Positions 43,826-56,700 are shown, numbered from the stretch's first letter. The stretch: 64,000 bases of DNA from Meghimatium bilineatum (GCA_034231615.1 CM067306.1:32357363-32421362), one strand, 5' to 3'. Program-made: numbers and translations. Notes: generated by a model not told the origin, from the letters alone.

Positions 43826-44105
43826 TCCGTGTGTTGCCGGGGCCCGAAAGGGGAGCAAAGAATAGCAACACTGTTTACCTTCCACGCATGTCGTAAAAGG
43901 CGACTAAGGAGGTTATGGGATGGAGTTGACTGTCCCATCCCATATAGGGCCAGTGACCCAAAGCCATGCTGAAGTCGGATGTGTCAGGCCGAAAGGGGCG
44001 GATATCGCAGCAATGCTGTAAACCATGACAAAACACATTCCGTTCTCCGGACTAATCCTATTAATCTGCAGGAGTTTGAGAACAAACGCAGAAGAAGAAG
44101 AAGTT
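43826..44105 (+). mobile_element. SINE-B reference copy (full length)
   Basis: The clearest copy. Head CCGTGTGTTGCCGGGGCCCG, AAAGGGGAGCAAAGAATAGC, CATGTCGTAAAAGGCGACTA, CCCATATAGGGCCAGTGACC, GCTGAAGTCGGATGTGTCAG, CCGTTCTCCGGACTAATCC, GAGTTTGAGAACAAACGC, then a GAA tail. No tRNA-type A or B box is evident in the head, so its pol III origin is unproven. The region after it (44106-44480) holds nothing I recognise. Confidence 0.85.
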
Positions 44106-44484
44106 ATGTCATTTTGAGTTTAATTAGTTTTCCCCATAATATTTAGTAGCTCTCACTTAGTGACATCACACTGGTATCGGAAGGGATAGCGATTTATTAT
44201 CAGTCTATTTTGACTAGCCTTTGATACGCTAGTCCCTTTATGATGTAGAAATTATACTTGGTGTGAACTCAATAACAAATGTAAACTGCCAATTACTTGT
44301 TATTTGCATCAGTGCTCAGATCATTAATGATAATGTTATTGTTCCTATTAGTGAACTAGATCTTGTGAAAGTTAAATTGTTTGTTTTCAATGTAATTTGA
44401 GTGTTCTATTGAGATATGTATATGGGTTCACCCCATCCCCCCCCTCCCCCGACCAAAAAATAATTGGCAGTGTATTTTATATTA

Positions 44485-44640
44485 TCACTTTTTGCGTTCA
44501 TTCTCAAACTCCCACGTGATCTCTCTTGTAGCAGGATAGTGGTCATAATAGTTTTCCAGCAGGATGTAGCACTGAGAACAGAAATGCATTATGTCACAGT
44601 TTTATTTGCACCAATAATCTAACACATGTTCATGACGTAG
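44485..44640 (-). mobile_element. SINE-A copy
   Basis: Complement order: TGCGTTCATTCTCAAACTCC, GATCTCTCTTGTAGCAGGAT, TTTCCAGCAGGATGTAGCAC, TTTTATTTGCACCAATAATC. Confidence 0.75.
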
Positions 44641-44790
44641 CCATCAACCCAGCATTTTTTGGCTATAGTAATTTTCTAGGCAATATGAATATGTTCAGTA
44701 GTTTACCATTGCTTTCTGAACGGTCCGGATGATCAAATGCTTGTGGCGGAGATCGAATTGGTACCAGTCACAGACAGGATCTGTACCACA
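44641..44790 (-). mobile_element. SINE-C copy lacking the hAT element (paralogous empty site)
   Basis: Plus-strand GTAGCCATCAACCCAGCATT, GGCTATAGTAATTTTCTAGG, CAATATGAATATGTTCAGTA and GAACGGTCCGGATGATCAAA follow continuously. In the copy at 10856-11340 the same order is split by the 332 bp hAT element and its duplicated 8 bp. The tRNA-like head lies at 44736-44790. Confidence 0.8.
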
Positions 44791-45059
44791 GAACCAGACA
44801 CAACTAATATGTTGTGCATTTTATAGATCTACTGAACTGTTGACGTCTGACTCCTTGATCTTTTGCCTCAGTTATGGTTACTATCAACTTGGCTACAGAG
44901 CATACACTAAGGATGTTGTTGGCAGAAATCATTACAATGAGGTTAGATCAAACACAAGTGAGATGCACAATGGGGCATAAAATAATGTAACATTTCATAC
45001 AACAAGCAGCAGTAACCTGCTAAAAAAAAAGAAGAAGATTTGTCTACATGATAAGAAAA

Positions 45060-45140
45060 TAGGTGGAGCATGCCAAGAGGATAGAGCTTTGATCTCATAC
45101 TCATGAGATTCAGAGTTCGATCCCCGGTAAGGACTGGGTT
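45060..45140 (+). pseudogene. tRNA-derived SINE head (Met-CAT-like)
   Basis: GCATGCCAAGAGGATAGAGC resembles a D arm/box A, CTCATACTCATGAGA an anticodon arm with CAT, and GAGTTCGATCCCCGG is a box B. The following ~100 bp (GACTGGGTTTTTCTTTCTGA onward) is probably SINE body. It is not a functional tRNA because the acceptor strands do not pair. Confidence 0.55.
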
Positions 45141-45435
45141 TTTCTTTCTGAGTCACCCTCCGACTCATTGCAAACACACCCTGAACATAATGTGGCAACA
45201 GCAAGAGCATGCAGCCTTTATCACACAAGCCACTCTTAACCTCTCTGCAAAACTTTAATGGGAAAAATGCAGTATTGACATTTTTTATATAAGAAAATAG
45301 AGAACACAGAAAGATCAGTAGATACTCATATATCCACGAGAGTATGGAAAGATGAGTAGATACTTACACAACTATGAGAGTATAATCTCCCTGTGGCATG
45401 TCCATCGGGTCTGCCCCCTCTATTATGTGGCAGAA

Positions 45436-45850
45436 CGCCCGTGTGTTGCCGTGGCCCGAAAGGGGAGACAAGAAAAGCAACACTGTTTACTTTCCATGCA
45501 TGTCGTAAAAGTCCATATAGGGCCAGTGACCCAAAGCCATGCTGAAGTCGGATATGTCAGGCCAAAAGGCGTAGATATCACAGCAATGCTGTTCTTCTTC
45601 TGCGTTCAGCATGTGGTCATGCTATACAGTCAGACCTGTCGTCAAGATGAAGTCCACTGTCTTCTCCAGGTCAGATCGGCTGCCCCATAGCTTTTGCCTC
45701 AAGTCTGTATCCTCTGGCCAGGTCTGCTGTCTCTGCTCTTTGTATGTGTTCTGGACCACAGCAATGCTGTAAACCATGACACAACGCATTCCGTTCTCCA
45801 GACTACATCCTGCTAATCTGCAGGAGTTTGAGAACGAACACAGAAGAAGA
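45436..45850 (+). mobile_element. SINE-B copy split by a nested LINE fragment
   Basis: The head (GCCCGTGTGTTGCCGTGGCC) to the core (CAGCAATGCTG) lies at 45436-45591. The rest resumes at 45757 and runs to GAGAACGAACACAGAAGAAG. The interruption is a LINE 3' end with a 13 bp target duplication. Confidence 0.88.
45592..45756 (-). mobile_element. Nested LINE 3' end (165 bp), with 13 bp target duplication
   Basis: CACAGCAATGCTG occurs at 45579-45591 and again at 45757-45769. Between them, on the minus strand, is a LINE C-terminus (QQTWPEDTDLRQKLWGSRSD, then LEKTVDFILTTGLTV and a stop) with a ~25-base 3' untranslated end. That end finishes GAACGCAGAAGAAGAA. The protein is the same kind as at 11620-11882. 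This is a 5'-truncated target-primed insertion. Confidence 0.9.
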
Positions 45851-46234
45851 AGGTGGCCGAATACTGATTCTGTCCATCAGAGGCCAAACTAGAAGACAAT
45901 CTTTGGATTACAAAACAAGATCTCCAAGAGACAGCAAGCTTTCTTTATGAAATGAATATTGCTGCCTTAAATAATTAAAATGCAAAAGATGATCACCATA
46001 GGGTGGGCGTTCTGGATATCATGCGTCATTTCATTGTTACTGTCAATTAAATTATGTAGAAGCTAAGAAGAGACTTTAAGAGGTTGTAGAGACCTTAAGA
46101 AGTTGTGTCTGGACCTGAAGATGGAAGCATGTTTTATTAAGACCACACTTAATGATTGAGCATGACCACTGACCTGAATGCACAAGAAAATAACCTATAT
46201 CAGTAATATTAAATGCTGATTTGTTGTTACATAT

Positions 46235-46400
46235 AGTCAAATCTTGATATAACAACTTGGTACCGACCGGTGAAGTGTGTATGTAATAACAGAAATTATT
46301 TATATATACAGCACAAACAACAAAGAATAAATAAAATTGAGAATTTTGAAAAATGTTGTTAAATTGGGAAATATGTTATAAAAGGATTTGCTATAGAGGG
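46235..46400. mobile_element. Pogo/Tigger-like MITE (diverged)
   Basis: AATCTTGATATAACAACTTG at the left and CTATAGAGGGATTCCAATGT at the right are the inverted ends seen in the better copy at 48301-48475. Interior is AT-rich, without coding content. The preceding 45851-46235 shows nothing recognisable. Confidence 0.55.
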
Positions 46401-46497
46401 ATTCCAATGTAGTTCTTCAAAGATCCTTGTGATAAAATTGTATATACTACAACCTCCAATATTTTTTATGGTAAAAAACTATCATATAACAACTAGA

Positions 46498-46712
46498 TTG
46501 AACTAATGTCAGTGTTTGAAAGAGGTGTACAGATTGAACTAATGTCAGTGGTTGAAAGAGGTGTACAGATTGAACTAATGTCAGTGGTTGAAAGCAGTGT
46601 ACAGATTGAACTAATGTCAGTAGTTGAAAGCAGTGTACAGATTGAACTAATGTCAGTAGTTGAAAGCAGTGTACAGATTGAACAATGTCAGTGATTGAAA
46701 TCAGTGTACTTC
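46498..46712. repeat. 36 bp minisatellite, about 6 copies
   Basis: Unit TGAACTAATGTCAGTGGTTG plus AAAGAGGTGTACAGAT. The 62-codon frame across it is a 12-residue repeat, not a gene. The stretch 46713-47185 contains a 92-codon plus-strand frame (46844-47122) that I cannot connect to any family. Confidence 0.9.
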
Positions 46713-47184
46713 ATGAAATACCGGTAAGAAATGTACACAAATTTTTTTTAAAGTTACACAACTGCACAAGAACATTGTGACACAAAGTATTTGGAAATAT
46801 CCGCTGTACAAGCAGAATGGGGCGCTTGAGGGCTGATTAAGGAGTGTGCAGCATGTCAGCTACGGGAATCATCAGTAAGCATACTATTAAATGTGCTGGG
46901 AGAAATGGAGAAACTATTATTCTGCGAAGAGTGCGTCACCATCAATTCATAAAACTAAATTTGTTGACGTTTGTTGCCTGGTCGATAGTGCTGATTAAGG
47001 TCAAGAACATTGATGAGAGTATTCTGTCTGGGGAAAGAGACCAGTTTGCAGTGCGATCAATACTGATACGAAGGATGCGACATTTGGATGGTCTACTAAA
47101 GATATGGATACTGACGTCATAGGTTCAATGGAATTGGTAAAGTCCCTGACCTTATTAGATACCAGCACCAAAGTCTATTGTGTC

Positions 47185-47312
47185 TGACCATCTGCGGAAA
47201 TAATGACACAACGCATCTCCTTTCTCCGGACTACAACCTGATAAAAATCTGGTAGGACCATATGTCCTGTTACATAAAATAACCAGATAAGTTTGAGAAT
47301 GAATGCTAAAAA
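47185..47312 (+). mobile_element. SINE-A copy (diverged)
   Basis: ATGACACAACGCATCTCCTT, CTCCGGACTACAACCTGATA, AAATCTGGTAGGACCATATG and AGTTTGAGAATGAATGC in order. Confidence 0.65.
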
Positions 47313-47484
47313 GATACCTAAACTAGACTAAACCAGTGTAACCTATATTATTTATGTGTGCATGCAGTTGTGAGCAGTTCCCAACTGTACTGACTGCTTC
47401 ACTGCTCTTTGTAGCAGAGAAGTTAGTGAGTTATGCTTGCAAACTCATCTCGATCATTCAGCATTCTTATTAAACCGCAATGTG

Positions 47485-47735
47485 TTGATGTGGTCCAAAA
47501 GAGGAGCAAAACAAAATAATAGCAACACTGTCTACCTTCCGTGCATGTCGCAAAGGAGACTAAGGAGATTATGGGATGGGGTTGACTGTCCTCTCCCATA
47601 TAGGGTCAAAGTGATCAAGAAACCATGCTGACATCGGATGCACCAGGCTAAAAGGTACACATATCACAGCAAAGCTGTAAACCATGACACAGTGCATTCC
47701 TTTCTCCAGACTACATCCTGATAATATGCACGATC
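47485..47735 (+). mobile_element. SINE-B copy
   Basis: TGTGTTGATGTGGTCCAAAA head, CATGTCGCAAAGGAGACTAA, CTCCCATATAGGGTCAAAGT, CATGCTGACATCGGATGCAC, CCATGACACAGTGCATTCC in order. Confidence 0.8.
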
Positions 47736-47884
47736 TTGAGAAGAAAATTAAACCAGTGCCCCATACAGAATATGATTCTAGTATGATATGTATATATTTC
47801 ATGGTTGACTGAAATAAAACCAATGGAGTTGAAAATCTAGGACAATGTCCAACATTGCAAGTGCAGTTTATTATTTAGATCAAT

Positions 47885-48165
47885 CGTTCTTAACTTTTTT
47901 TGGCCAGTGGCCCCTTGTTGGACCACTTTTTTGGTCTCTTTTTTTGCACTGATACCTAAATAAAGGATATTTACATTTTTAATGTCACCAAGCCATTAAA
48001 AAATTTATCAATATAATTATTGTTGCTTATCATTCAAGCAGTTACCTTCCTGTGGCAGCCATGGATAGGTCTATGGTCCCCAAAATCTCAAACGTTTTCT
48101 CTGTGGCCCTCTGCACATCTCTGTGGCTCCCAAGGGCAACATCTGGCATGTTGAGAACCACTGCC
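47885..48165. mobile_element. Non-autonomous hAT element (diverged)
   Basis: CAATCGTTCTTAACTTTTTT at the left and GTTGAGAACCACTG at the right are imperfect inverted ends of the common CAGTGGTTCTCAAC type. Possible 8 bp target duplication ATTTAGAT/CCCTAGAT, two mismatches. No transposase. Confidence 0.6.
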
Positions 48166-48300
48166 CTAGATGAATCCTTCACATTTTTTCTCTGTGCCCC
48201 CCCTCCCTTTCAAGTCTCTCTGGCCCCTTAGTGATGCCATAAGGCCTACATTAGAACCGCTTAGTTTAACAAAATAAAAACTAGACCTTTGCTTTTACTA

Positions 48301-48475
48301 CAGTAGAATCCCTCTATAGCGCATTCTTTTATCACAAATTTCCCTATACAACAACACTTCAAAATTCCCAAATAGGGGCCTATATTTATTCTATATTATT
48401 TGTACTGTACATAGGGAATTTATGTTATTACATACATAATTTGTCTGGACCACGCTGTTATAACAGATTCTACTG
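48301..48475. mobile_element. Pogo/Tigger-like MITE (175 bp) with TA duplication
   Basis: Ends CAGTAGAATC and GATTCTACTG are perfect 10 bp inverted repeats with TA directly outside both. The interior has CCTCTATAGCGCATTC and GACCACGCTGTTATAACA near the ends, as in pogo-type elements. Related copies at 46235-46400, 54860-55015 and 59525-59705. Confidence 0.75.
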
Positions 48476-48591
48476 TACTTTATTCACTATACCACTGTTA
48501 AGACTTAGTATCATTTCCAGAAATGAAGTCCATAATCAAATGCTCAATAAACATAAAATGGAACTCCTATACTGCCAATCAGTCACGGATA

Positions 48592-48795
48592 CAATGTAGT
48601 GAGAGAGCAGCGTAGAGCAGTGGTTTGCGTATGATTGGCCCTGGGTTCATTCCCCAGTTGAGGCAGAAATGTTTTTCAGATTGCAACGGCTCCCAGGTCG
48701 ACCCAACCTTAAATGGGTACCGGATTAATCCGGGAAGTAAAGACTGCGAGGGAGAGGAGATGGCTACCGCCCTCATTTACAGAGCTCTGAAATGT
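48592..48795 (+). mobile_element. tRNA-derived SINE with a conserved-looking body
   Basis: Box A-like AGCGTAGAGCAGTGG and box B GGGTTCATTCCCC within ~60 bp, followed by GGTCGACCCAACCTTAAATG, GGTACCGGATTAATCCGG and GAGGAGATGGCTACCGCC. This is the only copy in the window. Confidence 0.6.
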
Positions 48796-49805
48796 CACAA
48801 ACATCAATATCATAGTACTGAGTTAGTATATTCACTATATGAGGAGTAGCATAATGTACGTACTGCAGTGTAAAAGAGTAGACTAGTGAGTAGAAGTTAC
48901 TAAGTTCTGTTAGAGTGAGGTCTAGGGATGGGGAGTAGGTCTACATATTTCTATTTCAAAACATTTCGATATATATTTTATATAATATGATGTAAATGTA
49001 AGTAAGAATTTGCTCGAAAACTGTTAGTTGATTAGTAAGAATAGCAAAAATTGTTAAAGTTAAATGTAAAGTGATCTTACCTTATCATATGCAACGATAG
49101 ATATGTATAAACTAATAAACTGTCACTGACGTGATGACTGGATCTACTTCAGTTATTTTATTACCCCCACGTCTGGCACTGGATTCTCATCGCGACTCAA
49201 ATCCGTAAAGTCATGTGTTTCCTAGCTGTGCTCTAATTGCACTAACAGCGTCAAATGTCTACTTCGGCTCAAACTGTACGTCAAATGATACTTCTGTTGA
49301 ATGAATAATTAACAGTTAGAGTTAAGATGACTGAAACGTATTTATTTGTTCTTCCTCTGCTGAAACTGATTTTTCTGCCTACTATACAATTATAAGCTAA
49401 TCCGCCGGAAATTTGTGATAATTATTTCCCCTGCAAGAACTGTCCATTTTGTTGCTTTTTAATTACTATGGGTAATAGTTTATTATAATTTCGCTGAAAC
49501 ATTAGATTCCTGGATTAAATATAAATTAAGAACTATTATTGAAACTTTTATAGCTCTATAGCGTGTAGAATGATATATTTAATAGTTGTTTTAGTTTACT
49601 CCTTTTAAGGTAAAAATTAACATTGTAACGTATTACACCTATTTTTGTGTTATGGATGAATCACTTGTGCTTGACATAGTTCAACATTCTTCACGTCTGC
49701 TACTTGTTCTCATGTTCACGGAAGATAAGACGGCAATAATTTACAAACTGTTATAGTTGGCATGATCCTTATGTGAGATAATCATGTACCACATGTATGT
49801 TCATA
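48796..49805 (+). other. Upstream region of the myristoylated-protein gene
   Basis: AT-rich, no recognised repeats after 48800 and no clear TATA box. It presumably holds the promoter and 5' untranslated sequence. ATG at 49797 (TTC ATA ATG) is in frame but has T at -3. Confidence 0.4.
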
Positions 49806-52800
49806 ATGGGATCTGGATCAAGCAAAGCTAAGAATATCACAGTTAAAGATACTTCAAGTTCGCATCAGAGTGCCGTGGTTGCTAATGTAAATAAACAGGA
49901 GGAATCTCCGGCCTCCATAGTTAATGTAGAAAATAACAATATCCTTATACCGGATAGACTGGTGCATGATATCAACAGGGAGAAAAATGAAACATTTCAG
50001 GTCAATGAAAGTAATAAAGATACAAATAAAAACAAGGAAATAATTATAAATGACGTTGGTAGTGGATTTAACAATGATCCCAGCGCGCTCCTATTTGAAG
50101 AAGATTCGGATTTAAACGAAGACATTGACGAAGTGTTGAAAATTCCGGTTTCTGTGAGTAATTCAAAGCAAAATGAAGGTAAACATAATAAAGGAATACA
50201 TGAAATAAATAAAGAAAATAAGGAGTTGATTGGAGTGCATGAATTTAGCACAAATGAAAGTGTCACAAAAATATCCACAGTTACACAAGACCAACTACCA
50301 GAAACATATGTTCAACGGTTACAGCGACAACAGTACAAGTTTCAGCACAACTTGATACTTCATGACAATGACGTGCTTAGAAAACCAAGAGAATGGCAAC
50401 AGGGTAGTTATGATGACGGTAATGACATTGTAAGTATATTTTACTCGTTAATGTTTTAATTTTTTACCAAATTCAATATGTCAGGCTATATGCCTACAAC
50501 GGAAAGTGAAACACATAACAAATTAGCAATAAAGATTATATAACAATTGAATTCTTAGTGGTGCCACTGGGGGTTGCAGACCTTGTGAGTCGTACCATCA
50601 CAGAGGGTGCCGTTGAGTGGTAGGCCTTACCATCACAGTGATACCAAAATACAAAATATGGCTGAAAAATTAAAAATAAACAGAGGTATTAAGTATGTAT
50701 GTTTATTAAATAAAAATCTTCTCTAGTGTTAGCCTATTACTTCTGACAATTGTCTTTTAAAAGTCCTCAAGTTCCAAAATGGGGCACTTCCATCATAAGC
50801 TTCTGCACCATGTATCGCAAAACTTAATGACGTCCTTATACAGCTTTCTCTCTTACTCTGTTTATGAACATCCAACATTTCATCTTTTAGTCTTTATGGA
50901 TCTTTTGTAGTGTCAGTTTTCTACTATTCTATGACATAGATCACATCTACAAAGTAGCTAAGACAACGGAAGATAGAGGATAATTTAAACGAATTGCTAT
51001 TTGCAGACGACCATGTACTAGTAGCATCATCAGAAGAACAACTACAAAGACAAATAGACAGATTACATTAAACATGCCAAACCTTTAACATGAAGTTAAA
51101 TATATATATTGGAAACAACAGACTTAAACATAACAAGTGACAGAATTCACATAGCCTACCTAGGAAGCAATATAACAACAGACGACAAGAGCAGCAAAGA
51201 AATACACAATAGATGTAGTAAAGCATACCAAGCACTAGGGCAAATGACACCGATCTTTAGAAACCAAAATGTAGATTTAAACACCAAAATAACATTATTC
51301 AAAACGATTGTTATGTCGTCGCTGTGCCACCAAAGCCAAACATGGACAACAACAGCACAAGACAAACGTAAACTTGTGACAGCCGAAATAGCATGCTTAG
51401 GCAGAATCCTAGGAAAATTGCTGAGACAGTGAGGAATGAGAACATTAGACAAAGAACCGGCACCACTCCAATCTTGGAATATATTAATAGACAACAGATC
51501 AAATGGTTTGCACACATGAGCAGACTACCATCAGACAACATACCACAGCAAGCTCATTTTCTACAGATATGGTAGCTATGCACAATGATGTACCATAAAC
51601 ATTTGTAAATTCCCTGAAGAATATAAATGTATTTCTTCATACGACCAATATGCAGAGAGTGATAATAAGATCTGTGACATGTTGTGGTTTCCAAATGACA
51701 ATATGTAACTCCCTGTCTCTGACAAACCACTAAAACAGCCCATAATATAAACACCTTCTGCCAGAAAGCCATTAAAACTTCGATTTTGTAGTTACTTTTA
51801 AATACATTTTGTCAGGTTAGGAAAAACCGTACAGAGATAAAGAAATAAAGGTCTTGCCATAATGTCCTTCTATCACAAAAAAAGTTTTTCTTCCTCATTC
51901 TCCAGTCAATAAGACGCTGATATGGATTTCATCAATGAATTGTACTGTGGTCACAGGTCCATACAACTTGTCCGTCAGAGCTATTTTAAATGACCATAGT
52001 TTTCTTCTTCCATCACTAGTGACGATGATCATTTGTTACATTCACTTCATGATATTCAGTTAGAGTTATGTCCTTGTCTATAAGTTTGTAGCAGCATGTG
52101 CCAACTGGAGCCTGGACTTCTAATTCAGGGTACAAAGAATAGGGACATTGTTATCTTTCCAGACATGTCGTTGGAGGCAATTAAGGAAAGTTGGGAGATA
52201 GGCTGACAGTCTGTTACCTGTGAAGAAATCATTATCATCACATTTTGTCTCAATTTCTTACTTTTGTTTTTTATCAAGTAATCACCATGCATGGATAATA
52301 AAGAGATGCAGACCAGCGACATTGCATGCTACCAGTATGTCCTTTTGTTGCAAACTCCTTGATGATAGGGAATGCAAGATGTGCCATCACTGTAAATGGG
52401 ACAACAAATCTGACATAAGAATTTGATAGTTGGTCCAGAAGTGTGTGTTGTGTCTCTAGCAGGAATTAGTAATCCTGGGATACTGACATACTGGAATGCC
52501 TCTCTTCTTACTTGAGTGTGGAGACGAGCAGGAGGTAGGCAGAGATACAAGTTGGAGAGTAACATCACAAGATGGAACAGGTTACAATCTAGCAGAATGC
52601 ACCACCAAAACAAGAGACAGTGGATGTTGGAGGTCTGTTGTGCCCAACCTTCGTTGTGGAGACGGCATTTGATGATGATGAGATGGTTAATATGTAAGCC
52701 TCAAAGATCCTTGGAGATGTTGGGCATGGTGTGTTCACTTTAGATGATGTTTGATCAGCTCTTGTTTGTCTAACCAGTCTCCACTGTTGAGCTACTGCTT

Positions 52801-53725
52801 TTACCTTTTCTTCACAAGATGCTGCACATTTTTTAAATTGCAATGCTCCATGCAGCTCTGTGTCATGCATTGTCTTCCAATGCATCATGATTTATGCAAA
52901 TGCTTTTCAGTGAGGCCTTAAATGAGTACTTATAGGGCTTCTTTTGGCCACCTTGATATTGTATTCTTGCATCTTTTCATAGAGGAGTGTCTTTAGTAGA
53001 CAGCGATCTGGCAGACTACTACATTACCCACCCAATGAATGTATGACTGCATGGATCAGAACTGTATTAAAATGTACTAGCTCTGTCAAGGAAAGTAGTG
53101 TCTAAATCTTATTTTGCCATCTGATGACATAAAATTCATGAAACTGCCATACTTTAATTTATTGAATGGAATCTCAAAGGCATGAATGGGTTTTTGACCA
53201 TTCCAGAATAACATGAGCAATAGATGTAATCTGTAAGTCACAGCAACTATCACATCTGGAAAGTCTCACCAGTGAACCATCACACCAACCACCATGCTTA
53301 GTATACCCCTAATAGCTCTATCTATCTATCTACTGTCTTTTCTCAGCTTTTGCTGTAAGGCATCGTAGCATTGAATGAAGATTTGTTTTTGGGCCATGGC
53401 ATGTTTGATCACTTGATATGCAGTAATATTGTGATGTTTCATAATGTTGGTAACTCCTTCAATCCACCTTCTTCTAGTTAATTCTCTGTATTACCATTTT
53501 TATGTTGTATGCTCTTGATGCTGGCCAAACCATTTCAGTCTCATTTTAGTTCTTGTAATCTTTTCATTCCTTACATAATCTCTTCTTTTTCTGTTTGTGC
53601 CTGTCTTAGACATCTCATTTCACACGTAGTAAGCTTTCTCTTTTTTCTTTAGTTAGTGTCCACGCCTGACATTGATAACACAATGCTGATATGAAGATTA
53701 CATTTATGATTTGCATTTTGGTTTT

Positions 53726-53796
<71 letters not shown>

Positions 53797-56700
53797 TGCC
53801 TATTCAATGCAGTACATTTCTAGCCATTATAAGGATTGGACATGCAAGCCCTTTCGCTCCAAAATATATTTGTCCTGCATGCTGATCTCGTCAGTAGCTT
53901 GGCTAATATGACTTTCTCCATGCTTTTCATTGACTGGAATCACAAAATATAGGCAAAGCGACTGATGATGAATTGAATCAGCCTAATGAATGGCAGCATG
54001 CTGGATATATAATCTAAAGGAATTGCTATATCTCATATTAGTACATTGTTATTACTTACTGATGCAGTCATGTTATGAAGAATTGGGATCTTTATATATT
54101 ACCAACAGAATTCACAGCAAATGAAATTTGATGCCACAAAATTTCGAGCAGCTAACAGAGGAAAGGTAGGTTTCATTTTAAATTTGACAGTATTAAATAG
54201 TTTTCACGTATGTTTCCCTGGTTAGCATATGTTAGACAAACTACATTTTTTTGCAAAAGGCCAAACAAAGTAAATGATGTTTTATTTCAACAATTATTTC
54301 CCTTGACTATAATTACCCATCAGTAGGTGAAGGTGAGATATTTATTTAGGAGAGTTGTATAGGTAGGAAAAAACTGGGAAAGGGGTTAGAGCTAGGGTTA
54401 GGGTACTATATCTCTATCAGTCACAGGTAAGCTCAACAAACATATGATCATGTTTAACTACTTTGTATCTAGGACTCAGCCAGCCATCAGTGATGTCACA
54501 AAATTCTGACAGGTGCAGATTTTATAGAAAGTTAGATTGTAGTACCATCTAATGGTATTGTACAGTTTTCATTGTTTTAGTACATGGTCAAGAGATCAAC
54601 TCTGAAGTTTCTTATCAAGCACCTATTAGATGCGATACTGTAATAGCTGACACATCTAGGATTATGGTTAAGATAATTTGGTATTAAGTGTGACATGAGT
54701 AGTGAGCATCGGAAGATCACAATAATTCATGTGTTTAGCCAGCAAACCATGTGAGACACAATATGTGTACATTTCATCAACTGTTGGTGGAGACTAAACC
54801 CCTATGGGTTGATCCGGTATTCAATGCCATTGGTTCATAACCAATAAATACATGGAGTATGTGAACACAGTGAAATCCTTGTATAACAAATTTGGTCTGA
54901 ACCAATTAAGTATTTATTACATGGAGTGTATGAATACCCTTAAGTTAAATTCTTGTATAACAAATGTGGTCTGGACTAATGATATATTTATGTAATAACC
55001 CAAAATTTGCTATGTACAATTATATGTATGACCTTTTGCATCTTGTAGATGGTCATTAAGCAAAAGGTAGCAATTAATTGAGCATTTTATAAAAAATAGA
55101 GACTTTTCAAGTGATCATGTCACAGCAACATAAGAAGAGTGTTTGTGTCCTTCTCTTCTTCCACAGTTATATAGAATTAAGATTAATTAGAGGGTTTTAA
55201 AAAGTGTTAAGAGAAAATTTCTATAACAAACATAGACACTAAAAAGGGGATTGTGTTACGTTACCTTCTTCTGACTTCTTGTTGAGTAACCTTTTCTGAA
55301 AAATGCAATTTTTACAGTTATGCACTCTTGATTTTTCAGGATTGTTTATATTTAGTGTCTTCTGCAAACATAATGTGCACTGCTCTGCCACCATTTGTTG
55401 CCTTGATTGCTGATCTGTCTGTGTACACACAGGTCCAGATGTTTTGTTGTCTCAATTGCTGATCCATCTGTGTACACAGGTCCAATTATTTTGTAGCAAT
55501 TAAGTTAAAACACCCAATAATCTTACTAAGTTGGTGTTTGTTTAAAAAAAAATAGTTAAAAAATATATAATTTGTTGCCCCTGCCCAAAAGGGGAGAAAA
55601 GAAAGCAAAACTGTTTACCTTCTGTGCATGTCATAAGAAGTAACTAAGGAGGTTTGGGGGAAGAGTTGTCTGCCCTATCCTATATAGAGTCAAAGTGATC
55701 CAGAAGCCATGCAAAGTCAAATGTTGTGTGTCAAGCTGAAAAGAGTAGATATCGCAGATAAGCTGTAAACCATGACAATGCATCTGTTCTCTGGACTACA
55801 TCCTGCTAATCTGTAGGAGTTTGAGAATGAACACAGAAGAAGTTGAAAAATTTAATCACACAATTCAGTGAAGCTATTGGTTCTTTGATGTGAAGTGACT
55901 GAAGTGAATCACATAATTAAATGAAACTATTGGTACTGTGATCTGAAGACTACATTGAATCACACAATTTAATGAAGTTATTGGTCCTGTGATCTGATGA
56001 CAAACTGAAATAATGACAAATAAATCATGCATATATATGAACTATTTCCTTTTGGAATAATTACATTTTTGTTAAATGTAGGATACCAAGAAAGATCTGT
56101 TCAGCACTGAATCCAAGGGTAGGTTTTCAGTATCTGTTTTACAATGTTAATCAGTGTACATATTACAAGGTCTTTGTTATTTAAGATTGATGTGCAGATT
56201 GTGATTTATAATTTTCCTTGCTGAGATCTTAACTAGAGAATATGTGTGGGATACTAGCTAGGGAACATAAGTGGGGGTCATAGCTAGGGAGTATGTGTTG
56301 GATATCAGATAGGGAACATAGGATGGAGTCATAGATAGGGAGTATGTGTTGGATATTAGCTAGGGAACATAGGAGGGAGTCATAGCTAGGGAGTATGTGT
56401 TGGATATTAGCTAGGGAACATAGGTGAGGGTCATAATGGGAATATTTGCTGGATCCTAGCTAGGGAACATAGGAGGGAGTCATAGCTAGGGAGTATGTGT
56501 TGGATATTAGCTAGGGAACATAGGATGGAGTCATAGATAGGGAGTATGTGTTGGATATTAGCTAGGGAACATAGGAGGGAGTCATAGCTAGGGAGTATGT
56601 GTTGGATATTAGCTAGGGAACATAGGTGAGGGTCATAGCTAGGGAATATGTGTGGGATACTAGCTAGGGAACATAGGTGGGGGTCATAATGGGAATATTT

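Noticed and set aside
46844..47122. 92-codon plus-strand frame
   Set aside because: No recognisable motif, no splice or start context support, and flanked by minisatellite and SINE; possible but unsupported.
53691..53911. Poly-Thr and poly-Tyr frames
   Set aside because: They arise from the CTA trinucleotide array.
54395..54412. GGGTTAGAGCTAGGGTTAGGG, possible telomeric repeat
   Set aside because: Only about two TTAGGG-like units inside an intron; no array.
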